DNA of 64,000 nucleotides, taken from Neobacillus nitrireducens (lineage in GTDB: Bacteria > Bacillota > Bacilli > Bacillales > Cytobacillaceae). Made by a program: the position numbers and the translations under genes. The stretch's first letter is position 1. Every line of letters begins with the position of its first letter. The notes beneath the pieces were generated by a model. The model was not told the origin of the DNA. It ran no database searches and saw only the letters and a program-made list of their open reading frames with translations. Below are positions 26,546-35,652 of the stretch, piece after piece. The DNA lies in NCBI RefSeq assembly GCF_030915405.1, contig NZ_CP133262.1:558001-622000 (forward strand), in the 5' to 3' direction.

Positions 26546-27460
26546 GTGGATAAAAAGTTTACGACACCCAAAGGTTTCGGAGAAATACTCGACCATACCT
26601 TTCAATTAACAAAAAATCGCTTTAAGGATCTTTTTATGATTTTATTGATTTTCATGGGCCCAGTTTACTTGCTTCAAGCTATTTTGCAGCTATTGTCTGG
26701 AACAAGCTTTTTTAGAGAGGTTGGCAGCGGTGGGGCATGGTTTGAGCAAATCCTTTCGAGTTTTGAAGAGACAGGAACTTTCGATTCCAGCAGTCTAGGT
26801 GCTGACATTGGATTAATCGTGGTGGGGTTAATTAGTGCGATCTTGGCTCCTGTTGCGGAGGCAGCAATCCTATTTACAATCAATCATGTCCGAAAAAATG
26901 AAGACTATACCGTGGGTTCCGTGATTAAACAAGCCTTTTCGCGATTTTGGCCGATGATTGGAAGTAGTATCCTTTTCTTTCTTATTACGATAGGGATAAT
27001 TATTATTCCACTCGCGATTGTCGGTGTCATTGGTGGTGTGGTTGCGACGATGGTGAATACGGTATTAGGGATTCTTTTAGGCATCATTCTATTTATAGGT
27101 TCCGCCGTTGGCATTGGCTTATTATTAACTCGCTGGAGCTTTTATTTCGGCTCTGTCGTATTGGATAAGGATTCACCTGGACTTGGCAGAAGTTGGAGAT
27201 TATCAAGGAAGCGTACATGGGCATTGATGGGTCTCTATATCGTGTTTTATTTTATTATCTCAAGTATAAGCTTTGGAGTCCAAATGACGCTAGGGATCGT
27301 TTTAGGTAATAGTGTGTTGTTAACACTGATCTCAAACCTCGTCACATTAGTTACGACGATGATTTTCTCTGTGGGTTATGGAGTCATGTATCTTGATTTA
27401 AAAACAAGAAATGATGCAGATGATATAAAAGAAATGCTAGAGGACTATAAGACTATTTAA
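26546..27460 (+). CDS. Multi-spanning membrane protein heading the MoxR/DUF58 cluster
   Basis: 304 residues from GTG behind AGGAGG. After a soluble start (FGEILDHTFQLTKNRFKDLF) there are about six hydrophobic helices (35-52, 88-110, 133-160, 165-195, 229-255, 258-280). The pattern resembles glycerophosphoryl diester phosphodiesterase membrane-domain or YciC-like proteins. It is the first of five genes running in one direction with gaps or overlaps of a few bases, so it probably belongs to the same membrane complex as its neighbours. Function unknown. Confidence 0.65.
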   Translation: MDKKFTTPKGFGEILDHTFQLTKNRFKDLFMILLIFMGPVYLLQAILQLLSGTSFFREVGSGGAWFEQILSSFEETGTFDSSSLGADIGLIVVGLISAILAPVAEAAILFTINHVRKNEDYTVGSVIKQAFSRFWPMIGSSILFFLITIGIIIIPLAIVGVIGGVVATMVNTVLGILLGIILFIGSAVGIGLLLTRWSFYFGSVVLDKDSPGLGRSWRLSRKRTWALMGLYIVFYFIISSISFGVQMTLGIVLGNSVLLTLISNLVTLVTTMIFSVGYGVMYLDLKTRNDADDIKEMLEDYKTI

Positions 27461-27488
27461 TAAAAACCTATAATGTTAGGTGATGGTT

Positions 27489-28127
27489 ATGGTAGATACA
27501 GACAAGGCACGCGATGACCTTGAAAAAATTTTAAAAACAAAAGAATATACAGTTTATCACGACTCAAAGGGATTCATTGCAACATGGTGGGATCAAGCAA
27601 AAGAGTGGGTGGCGGCGCAACTGGAAAAATTGTTTCCTGCGATGGATTCAGCAAGCAGGGCTTCCGGTCCGATTCTTATTTCAATCATTGTAGTTGTCAT
27701 TATCCTGTTCGTAATATCAGCATTTTTGCTAATTCGTCATTCTAGACGAAATCGTCTTTTGCGCAAACAAAACCCACTTCAATCGAGGAAAGACATGATT
27801 TGGACGTACCAAAGACATCTGGAAGAGGCAGAAAAACACGAGCGGAATGACGAATATACACTTTCAACCCGTCATCTGTTCCTAGCTTTACTGCTTTACT
27901 TCCATGAGAAGGGATGGTTAGAGGCAAGGATCTGGAAAACGAATTGGGACTACTATGATGAGCTAAGAAAGGGAAATCAACAAAAGGCTGATAACTTTTT
28001 TAAACTGGCACGTTTTTTTGAAGAAGTGACCTACGGGGAACGCAAAGTACATAAGGATGAATACTGGCAATTTCACAACGAGGCTATACAGGTGCTTAGC
28101 GATAAGGAGGAGGAGAATCGTTTATGA
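27489..28127 (+). CDS. DUF4129 domain protein
   Basis: About 212 residues. A short extracytoplasmic N-terminal part (KEYTVYHDSKGFIATWWDQAKEWV) is followed by a membrane helix (about 59-83) and a cytosolic helical domain, TRHLFLALLLYFHEKGWLEARIWKTNWDYY, typical of DUF4129. Starts at 27480 (GTG) and 27483 (ATG) are possible. Its 3' end overlaps the next gene by 4 bp, showing tight coupling. In similar clusters this protein accompanies MoxR and DUF58 proteins; its role is unknown. Confidence 0.75.
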   Translation: MVDTDKARDDLEKILKTKEYTVYHDSKGFIATWWDQAKEWVAAQLEKLFPAMDSASRASGPILISIIVVVIILFVISAFLLIRHSRRNRLLRKQNPLQSRKDMIWTYQRHLEEAEKHERNDEYTLSTRHLFLALLLYFHEKGWLEARIWKTNWDYYDELRKGNQQKADNFFKLARFFEEVTYGERKVHKDEYWQFHNEAIQVLSDKEEENRL

Positions 28128-29245
28128 AACCTCTTTCTAAAATACGCGCATGGATGTGGCTTATTATCCTGCTCGGCTTATTTTTGGTCTTTAGTTATTT
28201 GAGCTATTCGCCAAAACCACAGTATTATCCGGATTATGTTACCCATTCACCTTCACCAACGGGTGTAAAGGCGTTTTATAAATATATTGAAAAAGAAAAA
28301 GCAGGGGAAAGGTGGAATCATCCACCAGAATTGTTAAAAGCAACGGTTGATCGCCAATTACTTGTTATGGTCGAACCCTCCTTTATTCCTGAAAAGGCTG
28401 AGATGAATGCCTATATCCGTTTTATGAAGGCTGGAAATACCATTGTATTGTTACAAAACAATCCACAAGGGATGTTTGATGTAAAAACAGGGTCAGTTAA
28501 ACCCAACAAGGAAATGAAGATTTATACACAAGAACATACTTCCAATCATGCCGAAATTGATTCAGCTGTCCGATTGCAGACCAAAAAGGAAGATCAAGTT
28601 TTACTCTCTGATCAGGCTGGTCCCATTGCGGTGAAAAAGTCGTTAGGAAAAGGTCAATTAATTGTAGCAGTGACCCCTGAGTGGATGACCAATGATCGCC
28701 TCTTAAAAAAGGATCATTTACCGCTACTTTTTTATTTGCTAAATGAAGAGAAAGCGAACACAATCCTGTTTGATGAATATATTCATGGCGGGGAAAACGC
28801 ATCAACTTTTTGGAATGTGTACCCGATGTGGTTTTTACTGCTTGTTTTGCAAGGAATCCTTTTGATAGTTCTCTGGTTATGGGCAAAAGGCAAGCGATTC
28901 GGCCCTATTTTTGAACCAAGGGAAGCGTCGGTTCGCTTTAGTGATGAGGGTATCCATGCCCTAGCAGCATGGTATCTCCGTGGCAAACGGTATCATGATT
29001 CAATTAAGATTCAGGCCGACTATATCAAACTGGTTCTCAAGGAAACATGGCAGATCCCATATAACAGAGAATGGAAGGATTTATCGAGTACCTTTGAGAA
29101 AAAGTGGACGGGGTTGTCTGCTTATGAAATCAATTCCTTCTTAACAGGATTGATCAACATTCTTGAGAAAGAAAAAATCTCCAAACAAGAATACTTATTA
29201 TGGTCGAAAAAGCTTGAGGAATTAAGGAAAGAGGTTGAAGGATGA
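28124..29245 (+). CDS. DUF4350 domain membrane protein
   Basis: 373 residues with membrane helices at about 11-28 and 232-252. The extracytoplasmic region between them (YYPDYVTHSPSPTGVKAFYKYIEKE, LLVMVEPSFIPEKAEMNAYIRFMKAGNTIVLLQNN, GKGQLIVAVTPEWMTNDRLLKKDHLPLL) follows the DUF4350 pattern, a GATase-like fold. The cytosolic tail is helical. It overlaps the DUF4129 and MoxR genes by 4 bp at each end. Confidence 0.78.
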   Translation: MKPLSKIRAWMWLIILLGLFLVFSYLSYSPKPQYYPDYVTHSPSPTGVKAFYKYIEKEKAGERWNHPPELLKATVDRQLLVMVEPSFIPEKAEMNAYIRFMKAGNTIVLLQNNPQGMFDVKTGSVKPNKEMKIYTQEHTSNHAEIDSAVRLQTKKEDQVLLSDQAGPIAVKKSLGKGQLIVAVTPEWMTNDRLLKKDHLPLLFYLLNEEKANTILFDEYIHGGENASTFWNVYPMWFLLLVLQGILLIVLWLWAKGKRFGPIFEPREASVRFSDEGIHALAAWYLRGKRYHDSIKIQADYIKLVLKETWQIPYNREWKDLSSTFEKKWTGLSAYEINSFLTGLINILEKEKISKQEYLLWSKKLEELRKEVEG

Positions 29246-30171
29246 AAACAGAATTAACATCTTTTTTGGACAAGTATGAAGAGAGGATAGTTGGTCAGAG
29301 CCTGAATCTTAGACTCCTTTTATCTGCAATTTTAGCTGGAGGTCATGTTCTTCTAGAAGGAGTGCCAGGCACCGGCAAAACACAAATGGTCCGAACCCTT
29401 GCGAATCTTCTCGGAGGGACCTTTAACCGGATTCAGTTTACACCGGATTTATTACCAAGTGATATCACCGGGAGCACGATTTACAATATGAAGGAGAGCA
29501 CCTTTCAAACATTGAAAGGCCCTATTTTTACGAATATCCTTCTAGCTGATGAAATTAACCGGACACCAGCGAAGACACAAGCTGCGTTGCTCGAAGCAAT
29601 GGAAGAAAAGCAAGTGACGATTCAAGGGGAGACGTATCCGTTACCTGATGTGTTTTTTGTGGTTGCGACCCAGAATCCAATTGAATTTGAAGGCACCTAT
29701 CCACTCCCAGAAGCGCAGCAAGACCGTTTTTTATTTAAGCTGAAAATAGAGTTTCCTAGCTTTGAGGAAGAGAAAAAGGTATTAAAACAAGTGATAGAAC
29801 ACAGCTTTGACGAAAACCTTGTTTCCCCCATTCTAGATATGGAAGATTTTTTAAGGATTAGACGAGAAATTGAAAATGTCACGGTGAGTGAGAATGTATT
29901 AGACTATATGATGAAAATTGTGAGGAAAACTCGTGAGGCAGAAGCAATCCGCTTTGGGGCCAGTACAAGAGCAGGTATTTCCATTGGAAAGGCAGCACAA
30001 GCGTGGGCATACCTTTCAGGCAGGGATTATGTTACACCCGATGATATCAAAATGGTTGCCAAACCTGCGTTAAGGCATCGGATTCAGTTATCCCCACATG
30101 TAGAATTGGAGGGAGCAACCGTTGACCAAATTATTGAAGAGCTGGTGGGCTCGGTTCCTGTTCCAAGATAA
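29242..30171 (+). CDS. MoxR family AAA+ ATPase
   Basis: 309 residues. Walker A EGVPGTGKT (about 39-47), Walker B LLADEINRTP (about 98-107), sensor ATQNPIEFEGTYPLPEAQQDRF, and sensor 2 region GASTRAGISI. MoxR ATPases act as chaperone-like partners of VWA or DUF58 proteins and help assemble enzyme or envelope complexes. Here it sits between DUF4350 and DUF58 genes, the usual arrangement. The DUF58 gene starts inside its 3' end. Confidence 0.93.
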   Translation: MKTELTSFLDKYEERIVGQSLNLRLLLSAILAGGHVLLEGVPGTGKTQMVRTLANLLGGTFNRIQFTPDLLPSDITGSTIYNMKESTFQTLKGPIFTNILLADEINRTPAKTQAALLEAMEEKQVTIQGETYPLPDVFFVVATQNPIEFEGTYPLPEAQQDRFLFKLKIEFPSFEEEKKVLKQVIEHSFDENLVSPILDMEDFLRIRREIENVTVSENVLDYMMKIVRKTREAEAIRFGASTRAGISIGKAAQAWAYLSGRDYVTPDDIKMVAKPALRHRIQLSPHVELEGATVDQIIEELVGSVPVPR

Positions 30172-31480
30172 AGGGGTTTTACCAACGAATCGATTATTGC
30201 TGGTTTTCCTCCTGCTATCGATTATTTTATGCATTGGAACGGTTTGGAATATCTCTTGGGGGTATGTTATTGCTGCAAATATCATTGTATTTGTGATAAG
30301 TCTGGTAGACTTGCTTTTTTCGCCCACTAAAAAGCAGCTTTTCTTTCAGCGATCAGTCGCTGATGAATTAGAAAGAGGTATCCCTTATACGGTGAAGATT
30401 GAAGTGCAGAATTCCTCTGTATATCCTATTAGCTACCGGTTAGTCGATAGTTTGCCGCAGACTTTCGAAAGCCCGTTTCCTATTGTTGGTTCTATACCTA
30501 ATGAAGCAACGACCGAGATTTCGTTTGATACAACTGCCAAGGTCCGAGGAAAATACGAGCTTAACAAGCTTTATTTTCGATATACGAGTTTGCTTGGCAT
30601 GTGGGAAAAGCAAGTAACCGTGGAATTGAAGGATTCTGTGAAAGTCATCCCTGATTTAACTGAGACCAAGCAATATTTAGAAAATGCACAAAAATATTTG
30701 GTTTACGAGGGGTTAAAGATTCGGAGGCAACGTAGTGGAGTAGGCGATTTTTCCAAGATTAGAAATTATGTTGTCGGCGATGATCCGCGTAAAATTAACT
30801 GGCGCCAAACAGCGAAGCTCCAAGAAGTAATGACGAATGAATATGAACCGGAGCACGGAAAGTATATAACTATCCTAATTGATTGCGGAAGAATGATGGG
30901 GGCAGAATTGTCGAAAGGAAATCGCTTAGAAAAAACATTAGAAGCGGCCCTGACCGTGACAGCGGCAGCCCTCCAAAAGGGTGATTATGTGTCTGTCCTA
31001 GCCTTTTCAAAGAATATTAAGGTCTATGTACCGCCAGCAAAAGGGATGGCACATCTTAAGACCATTCTCCAAGCTATCTATGACGTAAACGTAGATGCGG
31101 CTGAGTCCAATTATGCTGCTGTATTACAATATTTAGAAATGATTCAAAAGAAACGAAGTCTGCTGCTATTATTTAGTGATGTCCGGACCTTCCTTCATGA
31201 GGAAAGTGCTCTTGTCCTTTTAAAAAGACTCCGTAAGCGGCATTTATTTTTAATGATTGGAATAGATGATCAGACACTTTTAAGAAAAGTCAAGGAGGAG
31301 CCGACTTCTCTTCAAGCAGCCATGCGGAAAAGTATTGCGCAACAGCAAGTACTTATAAAGAAAAGAGAAAAAATTAAATGGGAAAAACAAGGCCTTCAAA
31401 TGATTGAGGCCCGTGAGGATAGGTTGGCGGTTACAGCCGTATCTCATTATATTGAAATTATCAATCAGAACCTTTTATAA
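30122..31480 (+). CDS. DUF58 domain protein, membrane-anchored
   Basis: 452 residues. I accept the TTG start, 50 bp inside the MoxR gene, because GGAGGGAG lies 6 bp upstream and the N-terminus (MTKLLKSWWARFLFQDKGVLPTNRLLLVF) looks right. Two membrane helices (about 25-65) are followed by a beta-sandwich region and the DUF58 core with VYEGLKIRRQRSGVGDFSKIRNYVVGDDPRKINWRQTAK (about 197-235), then a VWA-like segment (ITILIDCGRMMG, LLLLFSDVRTF). Partner of MoxR by family knowledge. It converges on the SpoIIM-like gene with a 20-bp overlap of the 3' ends. Confidence 0.88.
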   Translation: MTKLLKSWWARFLFQDKGVLPTNRLLLVFLLLSIILCIGTVWNISWGYVIAANIIVFVISLVDLLFSPTKKQLFFQRSVADELERGIPYTVKIEVQNSSVYPISYRLVDSLPQTFESPFPIVGSIPNEATTEISFDTTAKVRGKYELNKLYFRYTSLLGMWEKQVTVELKDSVKVIPDLTETKQYLENAQKYLVYEGLKIRRQRSGVGDFSKIRNYVVGDDPRKINWRQTAKLQEVMTNEYEPEHGKYITILIDCGRMMGAELSKGNRLEKTLEAALTVTAAALQKGDYVSVLAFSKNIKVYVPPAKGMAHLKTILQAIYDVNVDAAESNYAAVLQYLEMIQKKRSLLLLFSDVRTFLHEESALVLLKRLRKRHLFLMIGIDDQTLLRKVKEEPTSLQAAMRKSIAQQQVLIKKREKIKWEKQGLQMIEAREDRLAVTAVSHYIEIINQNLL

Positions 31481-32432
31481 TCTTCGTAAGTTTTAACTTA
31501 CCAATTACGATATAGAGGATCAAACCGACTACCGTTAAGATAGCAACGATGTACTTTGCTTCTAATGAAATGGCTGCCGGGGTGATGAATCCTTCGATGA
31601 TACCGGCAATGATAAACAATGGAATGGTTCCAAGAAGAAGTTGAACGGATCGCATCGCTTGCTGTTTTAATTGATAACTCCGCGAAAATTGACCCGAGAC
31701 AAACAGCTTATATCCCATAAGAAGACCCGCACCACCCGCAATAAAAATGGCTGTGAGTTCAATCATTCCGTGAGGAACGATATATGCCCAAAAATCATAC
31801 GATTTTCCATGATGCCAAAACAGGGCAGCGAGCGCACCAATGATAATACCGTTGTAAACCATCAAATAAACAGTCACGAGCCCAAAGGTGATTCCACCGG
31901 CAAAAGCAAAGATTGCCACCTTGATATTATTTGTCATAATACTAGCCGACATGAGGGAGGAGTCCACTGCACCATGACCTTTCCCAAGTTGATCAGGGTC
32001 AACACCTTTGGCGATTTCCGACGGGAGAATGGCATAGATGTGTAGAGGATCATTCATAACTGATAGAAAACTCCCCAAGGCGCCAATCAAAAATAAAATC
32101 ATCGCAAAGAAGACAAATTTCCATTGCTCTAACAACAGTCCAATAAATTTTACACTAAAAAAGTGACGGATTTGTTTGAGGCTTGATACCTGGTCTTTAT
32201 ACAAAAGATTATGGGATTTGGCAATTAATCCGTTCAAATATAAGGTAACTTCATCATTCGGAAAATAGGTTTGACTGTAGGAAAGATTTTGGGCAGCCTT
32301 TTGATAGAGTCGATGGTATTGAGTGATACGGTCACCTGTTATAGAATTTCTGTTCCTGCCTAACGTCGTGATTAATTCTTCAAGCTGTTTCCATTCTTCA
32401 CGATGCATTTTTACAAATTGATTTACATTCAT
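31461..32432 (-). CDS. SpoIIM/DUF95-like membrane protein
   Basis: 323 residues. The N-terminal ~100 residues are cytosolic and helical (MNVNQFVKMHREEWKQLEELITTL). They are followed by five or so membrane helices with IKVAIFAFAGGITFGLVTVYLMVYNGIIIGAL and GMIELTAIFIAGGAGLLMGY, the signature of the SpoIIM/DUF95 family. SpoIIM itself works in septal peptidoglycan degradation during engulfment; non-sporulation homologues appear in MoxR/DUF58/RDD clusters, as here. It lies opposite to the rest of the cluster and diverges from the RDD gene. Confidence 0.85.
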   Translation of the reverse strand: MNVNQFVKMHREEWKQLEELITTLGRNRNSITGDRITQYHRLYQKAAQNLSYSQTYFPNDEVTLYLNGLIAKSHNLLYKDQVSSLKQIRHFFSVKFIGLLLEQWKFVFFAMILFLIGALGSFLSVMNDPLHIYAILPSEIAKGVDPDQLGKGHGAVDSSLMSASIMTNNIKVAIFAFAGGITFGLVTVYLMVYNGIIIGALAALFWHHGKSYDFWAYIVPHGMIELTAIFIAGGAGLLMGYKLFVSGQFSRSYQLKQQAMRSVQLLLGTIPLFIIAGIIEGFITPAAISLEAKYIVAILTVVGLILYIVIGKLKLTKIIKGSD

Positions 32433-32545
32433 TTTGACACCTACTTTATGAGGGCTATATATTAATTAGTCATTATTCTCCTAATTATAGTAAAATTATA
32501 GAAAAATAGAAATAGAAACAATCAAGCAGATGACGGGGGAAGCTT

Positions 32546-33349
32546 ATGAATGAAGATAAAGTAGATATCAAAACACCGGAATTTGTATCAATTCAATTTC
32601 AGACTGCTGGTTTAGGCAGTAGGTCTGCTGCTTTTATCATCGACCAGATGCTATTAATGGTCATTAACATTTTGTCCTTGATTGTCCTTTTTTTCGTTCT
32701 GGACGGGATGTCGAAGTTGGAATTTATTTTCATCCGGAATTCGCTGCCTATTGCAATCACGATTATAGTTCTGTTTATTGTGAATTGGGGTTACTTTTTT
32801 GTGTTTGAATTTTTCTCAGGGGGCAGGACGCTTGGGAAGAAGCTTATAGGAATCAGGGTCATACAGGAAAATGGTCATAGTATTACATTGCTTTCGAGCT
32901 TTATTCGGAATCTTATCCGAATGATTGATTCCTTGCCGACTGCGTATTTTCTCGGAATTATCATGATCTTTTTCCACTCCAAACATAAACGACTCGGTGA
33001 TATGGTCGCAGGGACGATTGTCGTTCATGAGCGTAAGGCAAAATGGAAAAAGAAACATTCTCCGTTTGAGAACGAAATTACAAACAGAGGGCTTTCCAAG
33101 GATGATCTCATCATTGATGAATGGACGCTGAAATCTTTAGGGATAAAGGAATGGAAACTCGTCAGTATATACGTCCATCGGTTTCATCAACTCCCATTAA
33201 ATGAAAGAAATCAACTAACCATCCAAATCGCCGAAGTATTATTTCCTAATATCGGACTGGATTCTGCAGGGAAAACGACTTCAGAGTTAGAAAACAACCT
33301 TCTAGTGCTTTATTTAATACTCCGCGAGGAATGGGAGTTTGAACTGTAA
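32546..33349 (+). CDS. RDD family membrane protein
   Basis: 267 residues; ribosome site GACGGGGGAAG. The RDD domain covers ~15-160: GLGSRSAAFIIDQMLLMVINIL with the R and D of the family name, FFSGGRTLGKKLIGIRVIQENG and IRNLIRMIDSLPTAYFLGIIMI. Three to four membrane helices. The C-terminal ~100 residues are soluble. RDD proteins are thought to be transporters or channel-like, some linked to Na+/H+ exchange. It is divergent from the SpoIIM-like gene over ~110 bp, a shared control region. Confidence 0.85.
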   Translation: MNEDKVDIKTPEFVSIQFQTAGLGSRSAAFIIDQMLLMVINILSLIVLFFVLDGMSKLEFIFIRNSLPIAITIIVLFIVNWGYFFVFEFFSGGRTLGKKLIGIRVIQENGHSITLLSSFIRNLIRMIDSLPTAYFLGIIMIFFHSKHKRLGDMVAGTIVVHERKAKWKKKHSPFENEITNRGLSKDDLIIDEWTLKSLGIKEWKLVSIYVHRFHQLPLNERNQLTIQIAEVLFPNIGLDSAGKTTSELENNLLVLYLILREEWEFEL

Positions 33350-33418
33350 GGGAGAATGAATTACTGACATTTGATGGATATTAATAGGACGAACCTTAAT
33401 TCGATAGAGGTGTATGAG

Positions 33419-34252
33419 ATGAGTAAAGATTTACACAGAAACACCCCAGTTCCGGTGAAAGTTAATGGCAAAAGCATGACCACACCTGCAATCAATATAA
33501 ATACCAAGCTATTGGTACCATTAAGGGAAGTGTTAGAAAGCGTAGGTGCGATGGTAAAAATAAACGAATCTTTTACAACTGCCACTGTACGTATGAATGA
33601 TTTTTCATTTGAAATAGCATCCGGTGATTCACAAGTGACGATCAGTGAGCCGGTTTCTACGACACTTAGGTTAGATCACCCGGTCCTTTTTGAAGAGGAT
33701 GAACTCTTTGTCAGTGTTCGTTTCGCATTGACTGTATTGAAAGCTAAACTAGGCAGGGAGGCAGAAGCGGGGATTGTAACGATTGATACGCTGCCTGAAA
33801 ATAACTTAAAAGTAACTTCACCAGCATTCGAGGCTTGGGGAAATATTCCCCACAAATTCGCCCAGCATAGCGTTGGCGGTGAAAATATTAGTTTACCGAT
33901 AAAATGGACAGGTGCACCGACAAACACGAAATCATTTGCCGTGGTAGTTTATGATGCCCATGTTCTCCCTGAATATTGGGTTCACTGGGCCGTGGTTAAT
34001 ATTGACAGTAATACAATGGAAATGCCAGAAAATGCAGCTGAGAGGTTGACAGGGCAGCAGCAGATTAAACCGTACTACGGGATGCAACCCGCTGAATTAA
34101 CAGGAGATCATGCGTATCAAATCGCTGTTTATGCTTTAGATATTGAAAGAGTTGAGATACCGAATCAGGTGGTATTTTTTGAAGACATAGCGCCAATTTT
34201 GGAGTCACATACGCTTGCAAGTGGAACACTGGTTAGTTTTTTTCAAGGTTAA
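33419..34252 (+). CDS. Fusion of copper-amine-oxidase N-terminal-like stalk domain and PEBP (YbhB/YbcL) domain
   Basis: I place the start at the ATG giving MSKDLHRNTPVPVKVNGK because ATAGAGGTG lies 6 bp upstream; the longer frame from 33371 lacks a ribosome site at the right distance. Residues ~10-105 read as the copper amine oxidase N-terminal repeat (VKVNGKSMTTPAININTKLLVPLREVLESVGA, VSVRFALTVLKAKLG). Residues ~115-277 are PEBP-like (LKVTSPAFEAWGNIPHKF, LPIKWTGAPTNTKSFAVVVYD, PEYWVHWAVVNID, YQIAVYALD). I see no signal peptide, although the first domain is normally extracellular. Function unknown. Confidence 0.72.
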   Translation: MSKDLHRNTPVPVKVNGKSMTTPAININTKLLVPLREVLESVGAMVKINESFTTATVRMNDFSFEIASGDSQVTISEPVSTTLRLDHPVLFEEDELFVSVRFALTVLKAKLGREAEAGIVTIDTLPENNLKVTSPAFEAWGNIPHKFAQHSVGGENISLPIKWTGAPTNTKSFAVVVYDAHVLPEYWVHWAVVNIDSNTMEMPENAAERLTGQQQIKPYYGMQPAELTGDHAYQIAVYALDIERVEIPNQVVFFEDIAPILESHTLASGTLVSFFQG

Positions 34253-34376
34253 AATATAGGGAAATGCAATCATTTTTGCTCTATGAAATGTAGGACAATT
34301 TTGCTTAGTAGGAAGAATTTGGCAAACCATTTTCGCCTTCTCGTATTGATATTTGCGTAGGTATGAGAATTCGTAG

Positions 34377-34560
34377 GCGGAAAATTTCCGTCTATTGTTC
34401 ATAGAGGAAGCTAAAGCAGCAGATATAGGCGGAGATATTCCGCTTAACTCCTCTAAATAAGACAATATCTAAAGATTTGGACCATATAAGCGGAAAAACT
34501 CCCCTTATTTTTATGGAAATATGGTTATTTCCCAATTTAGCCGGAGTTTCTCCGTTTATT
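34377..34560. repeat. Four degenerate GCGGAAA-TTTCCGC-type inverted repeats, 50-60 bp apart
   Basis: Copies start at about 34377 (GGCGGAAAATTTCCGTC), 34428 (GGCGGAGATATTCCGCTT), 34489 (AGCGGAAAAACTCCCCTT) and 34539 (AGCCGGAGTTTCTCCGTTT). Each is a short imperfect palindrome followed by a TTATT- or TTAAC-like tail. The 34253-34671 gap holds no convincing gene. Confidence 0.6.
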
Positions 34561-34671
34561 TTTCAAACACATTGAAATCGACATTCAGTTATAATAGAGC
34601 CTAACCAATATTTCTGTATATCAATTTGTAAGTAAAAATGTAGTGAATTTTGCTGAGGTACACTGGCTATT

Positions 34672-35070
34672 TTAATTTCCAATATATTCTATCTTAGTCC
34701 AATCCACACTTTTATCCATTTCATAGGTCTTTGAGGACTTCTCATAATTCACTCGTAATTTATCGTTGGTAATCCATTTGATTCGAAATTGGTTATCAGA
34801 AACAAATGTGTTTCCACCTTTATTTGGAAATTCATCATCTGTTTCCAAAAGTGACAACTGATAGGAAGTCCCTGTTGTAGCACCACAATCCCGCTGAAAA
34901 ATATAAGCTACTTTATCTCCATCCGGTGACGGTGATTTTTGAACAATGTCGTTTCCACACATATCTCCGAATAGTTTATCAAGTAAATAACTTCCCGCAA
35001 AATAAAGACCAATTAGAACTATTGCGGTTATCAAAAGAGGTTTTAGTTTATTTAACCATTTATTCTTCAT
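34672..35070 (-). CDS. Small membrane-anchored protein, SPDGDKVAYIFQRDCGATT motif
   Basis: 132 residues. One N-terminal membrane helix (about 11-30) precedes an extracytoplasmic domain with MCGNDIVQKSPSPDGDKVAYIFQRDCGATTGTSYQLSLL. Related proteins with SPDGK and RDCGATT motifs are widespread, usually annotated DUF5412-like or unnamed; I am not sure of the number. The two cysteines (in MCGN and DCGATT) may form a disulfide. Function unknown. Confidence 0.6.
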   Translation of the reverse strand: MKNKWLNKLKPLLITAIVLIGLYFAGSYLLDKLFGDMCGNDIVQKSPSPDGDKVAYIFQRDCGATTGTSYQLSLLETDDEFPNKGGNTFVSDNQFRIKWITNDKLRVNYEKSSKTYEMDKSVDWTKIEYIGN

Positions 35071-35268
35071 TTTTTCGCCCCGTCCCTATTATATATCTAC
35101 CTTAATAGCTGAGGTACATTTATATGTAGTAATTTTATTGAAAGATAGGTTCAATTTCCCAAAACATCCGACTTGTGTCTCATTTACTCGAAATTCGTCG
35201 AATTATTTTCAGTTAGGATGTATAATAGGGAAATGTGGATTGTTATGTAAAATAAGGAGGAAACTAAT

Positions 35269-35652
35269 ATGATGGAATGGACATTAATTCTGTTAATTGC
35301 GATATCAGCTGTGTTGCTAATCGTTTCAATAGCATCAAATCGGAACGCAGAAAAACAGAAACATAAGGAAATTGATATGGTCCATGTTGCTGTAATGAAA
35401 GATATCAATAACGTGAACGAGCAAATTCGCAATCTGGAGCTTGATATAGAGGTTGTTACAAAAGAAGCAGGCGTTCAACTGACTCAGGATGAAATGATCT
35501 TTAAGCGTGAAGTACTAGATTTATATAAGCGCAAATATTCGATTGAGACGATTGCTCAGAAAAAACAAGTTTCAGAGAGCGAAATAAATCAATTACTTGC
35601 CCCGTATCTGGCAGCAAAGGATGGAAGGAGCAAATTAGCCCATGAAATTTAA
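35269..35652 (+). CDS. Membrane-anchored coiled-coil protein with C-terminal HTH-like segment
   Basis: 127 residues; ribosome site AAGGAGG. A membrane helix (about 4-24) is followed by a basic stretch, a coiled coil (DINNVNEQIRNLELDIEVVTKE) and a C-terminal helical element (YSIETIAQKKQVSESEINQLLAPYLA). The layout resembles SwrB/DUF6115-type proteins, but the match is weak. It overlaps the next gene by 11 bp, so the two are coupled. Confidence 0.6.
   Translation: MMEWTLILLIAISAVLLIVSIASNRNAEKQKHKEIDMVHVAVMKDINNVNEQIRNLELDIEVVTKEAGVQLTQDEMIFKREVLDLYKRKYSIETIAQKKQVSESEINQLLAPYLAAKDGRSKLAHEI

Noticed and set aside
29358..29374. A further copy of the GGTGTCAGGCACC motif in the moxR gene
   Set aside because: The sequence is GAGTGCCAGGCACCGG, differing in the first half; it is the ordinary codon string for the Walker A loop.
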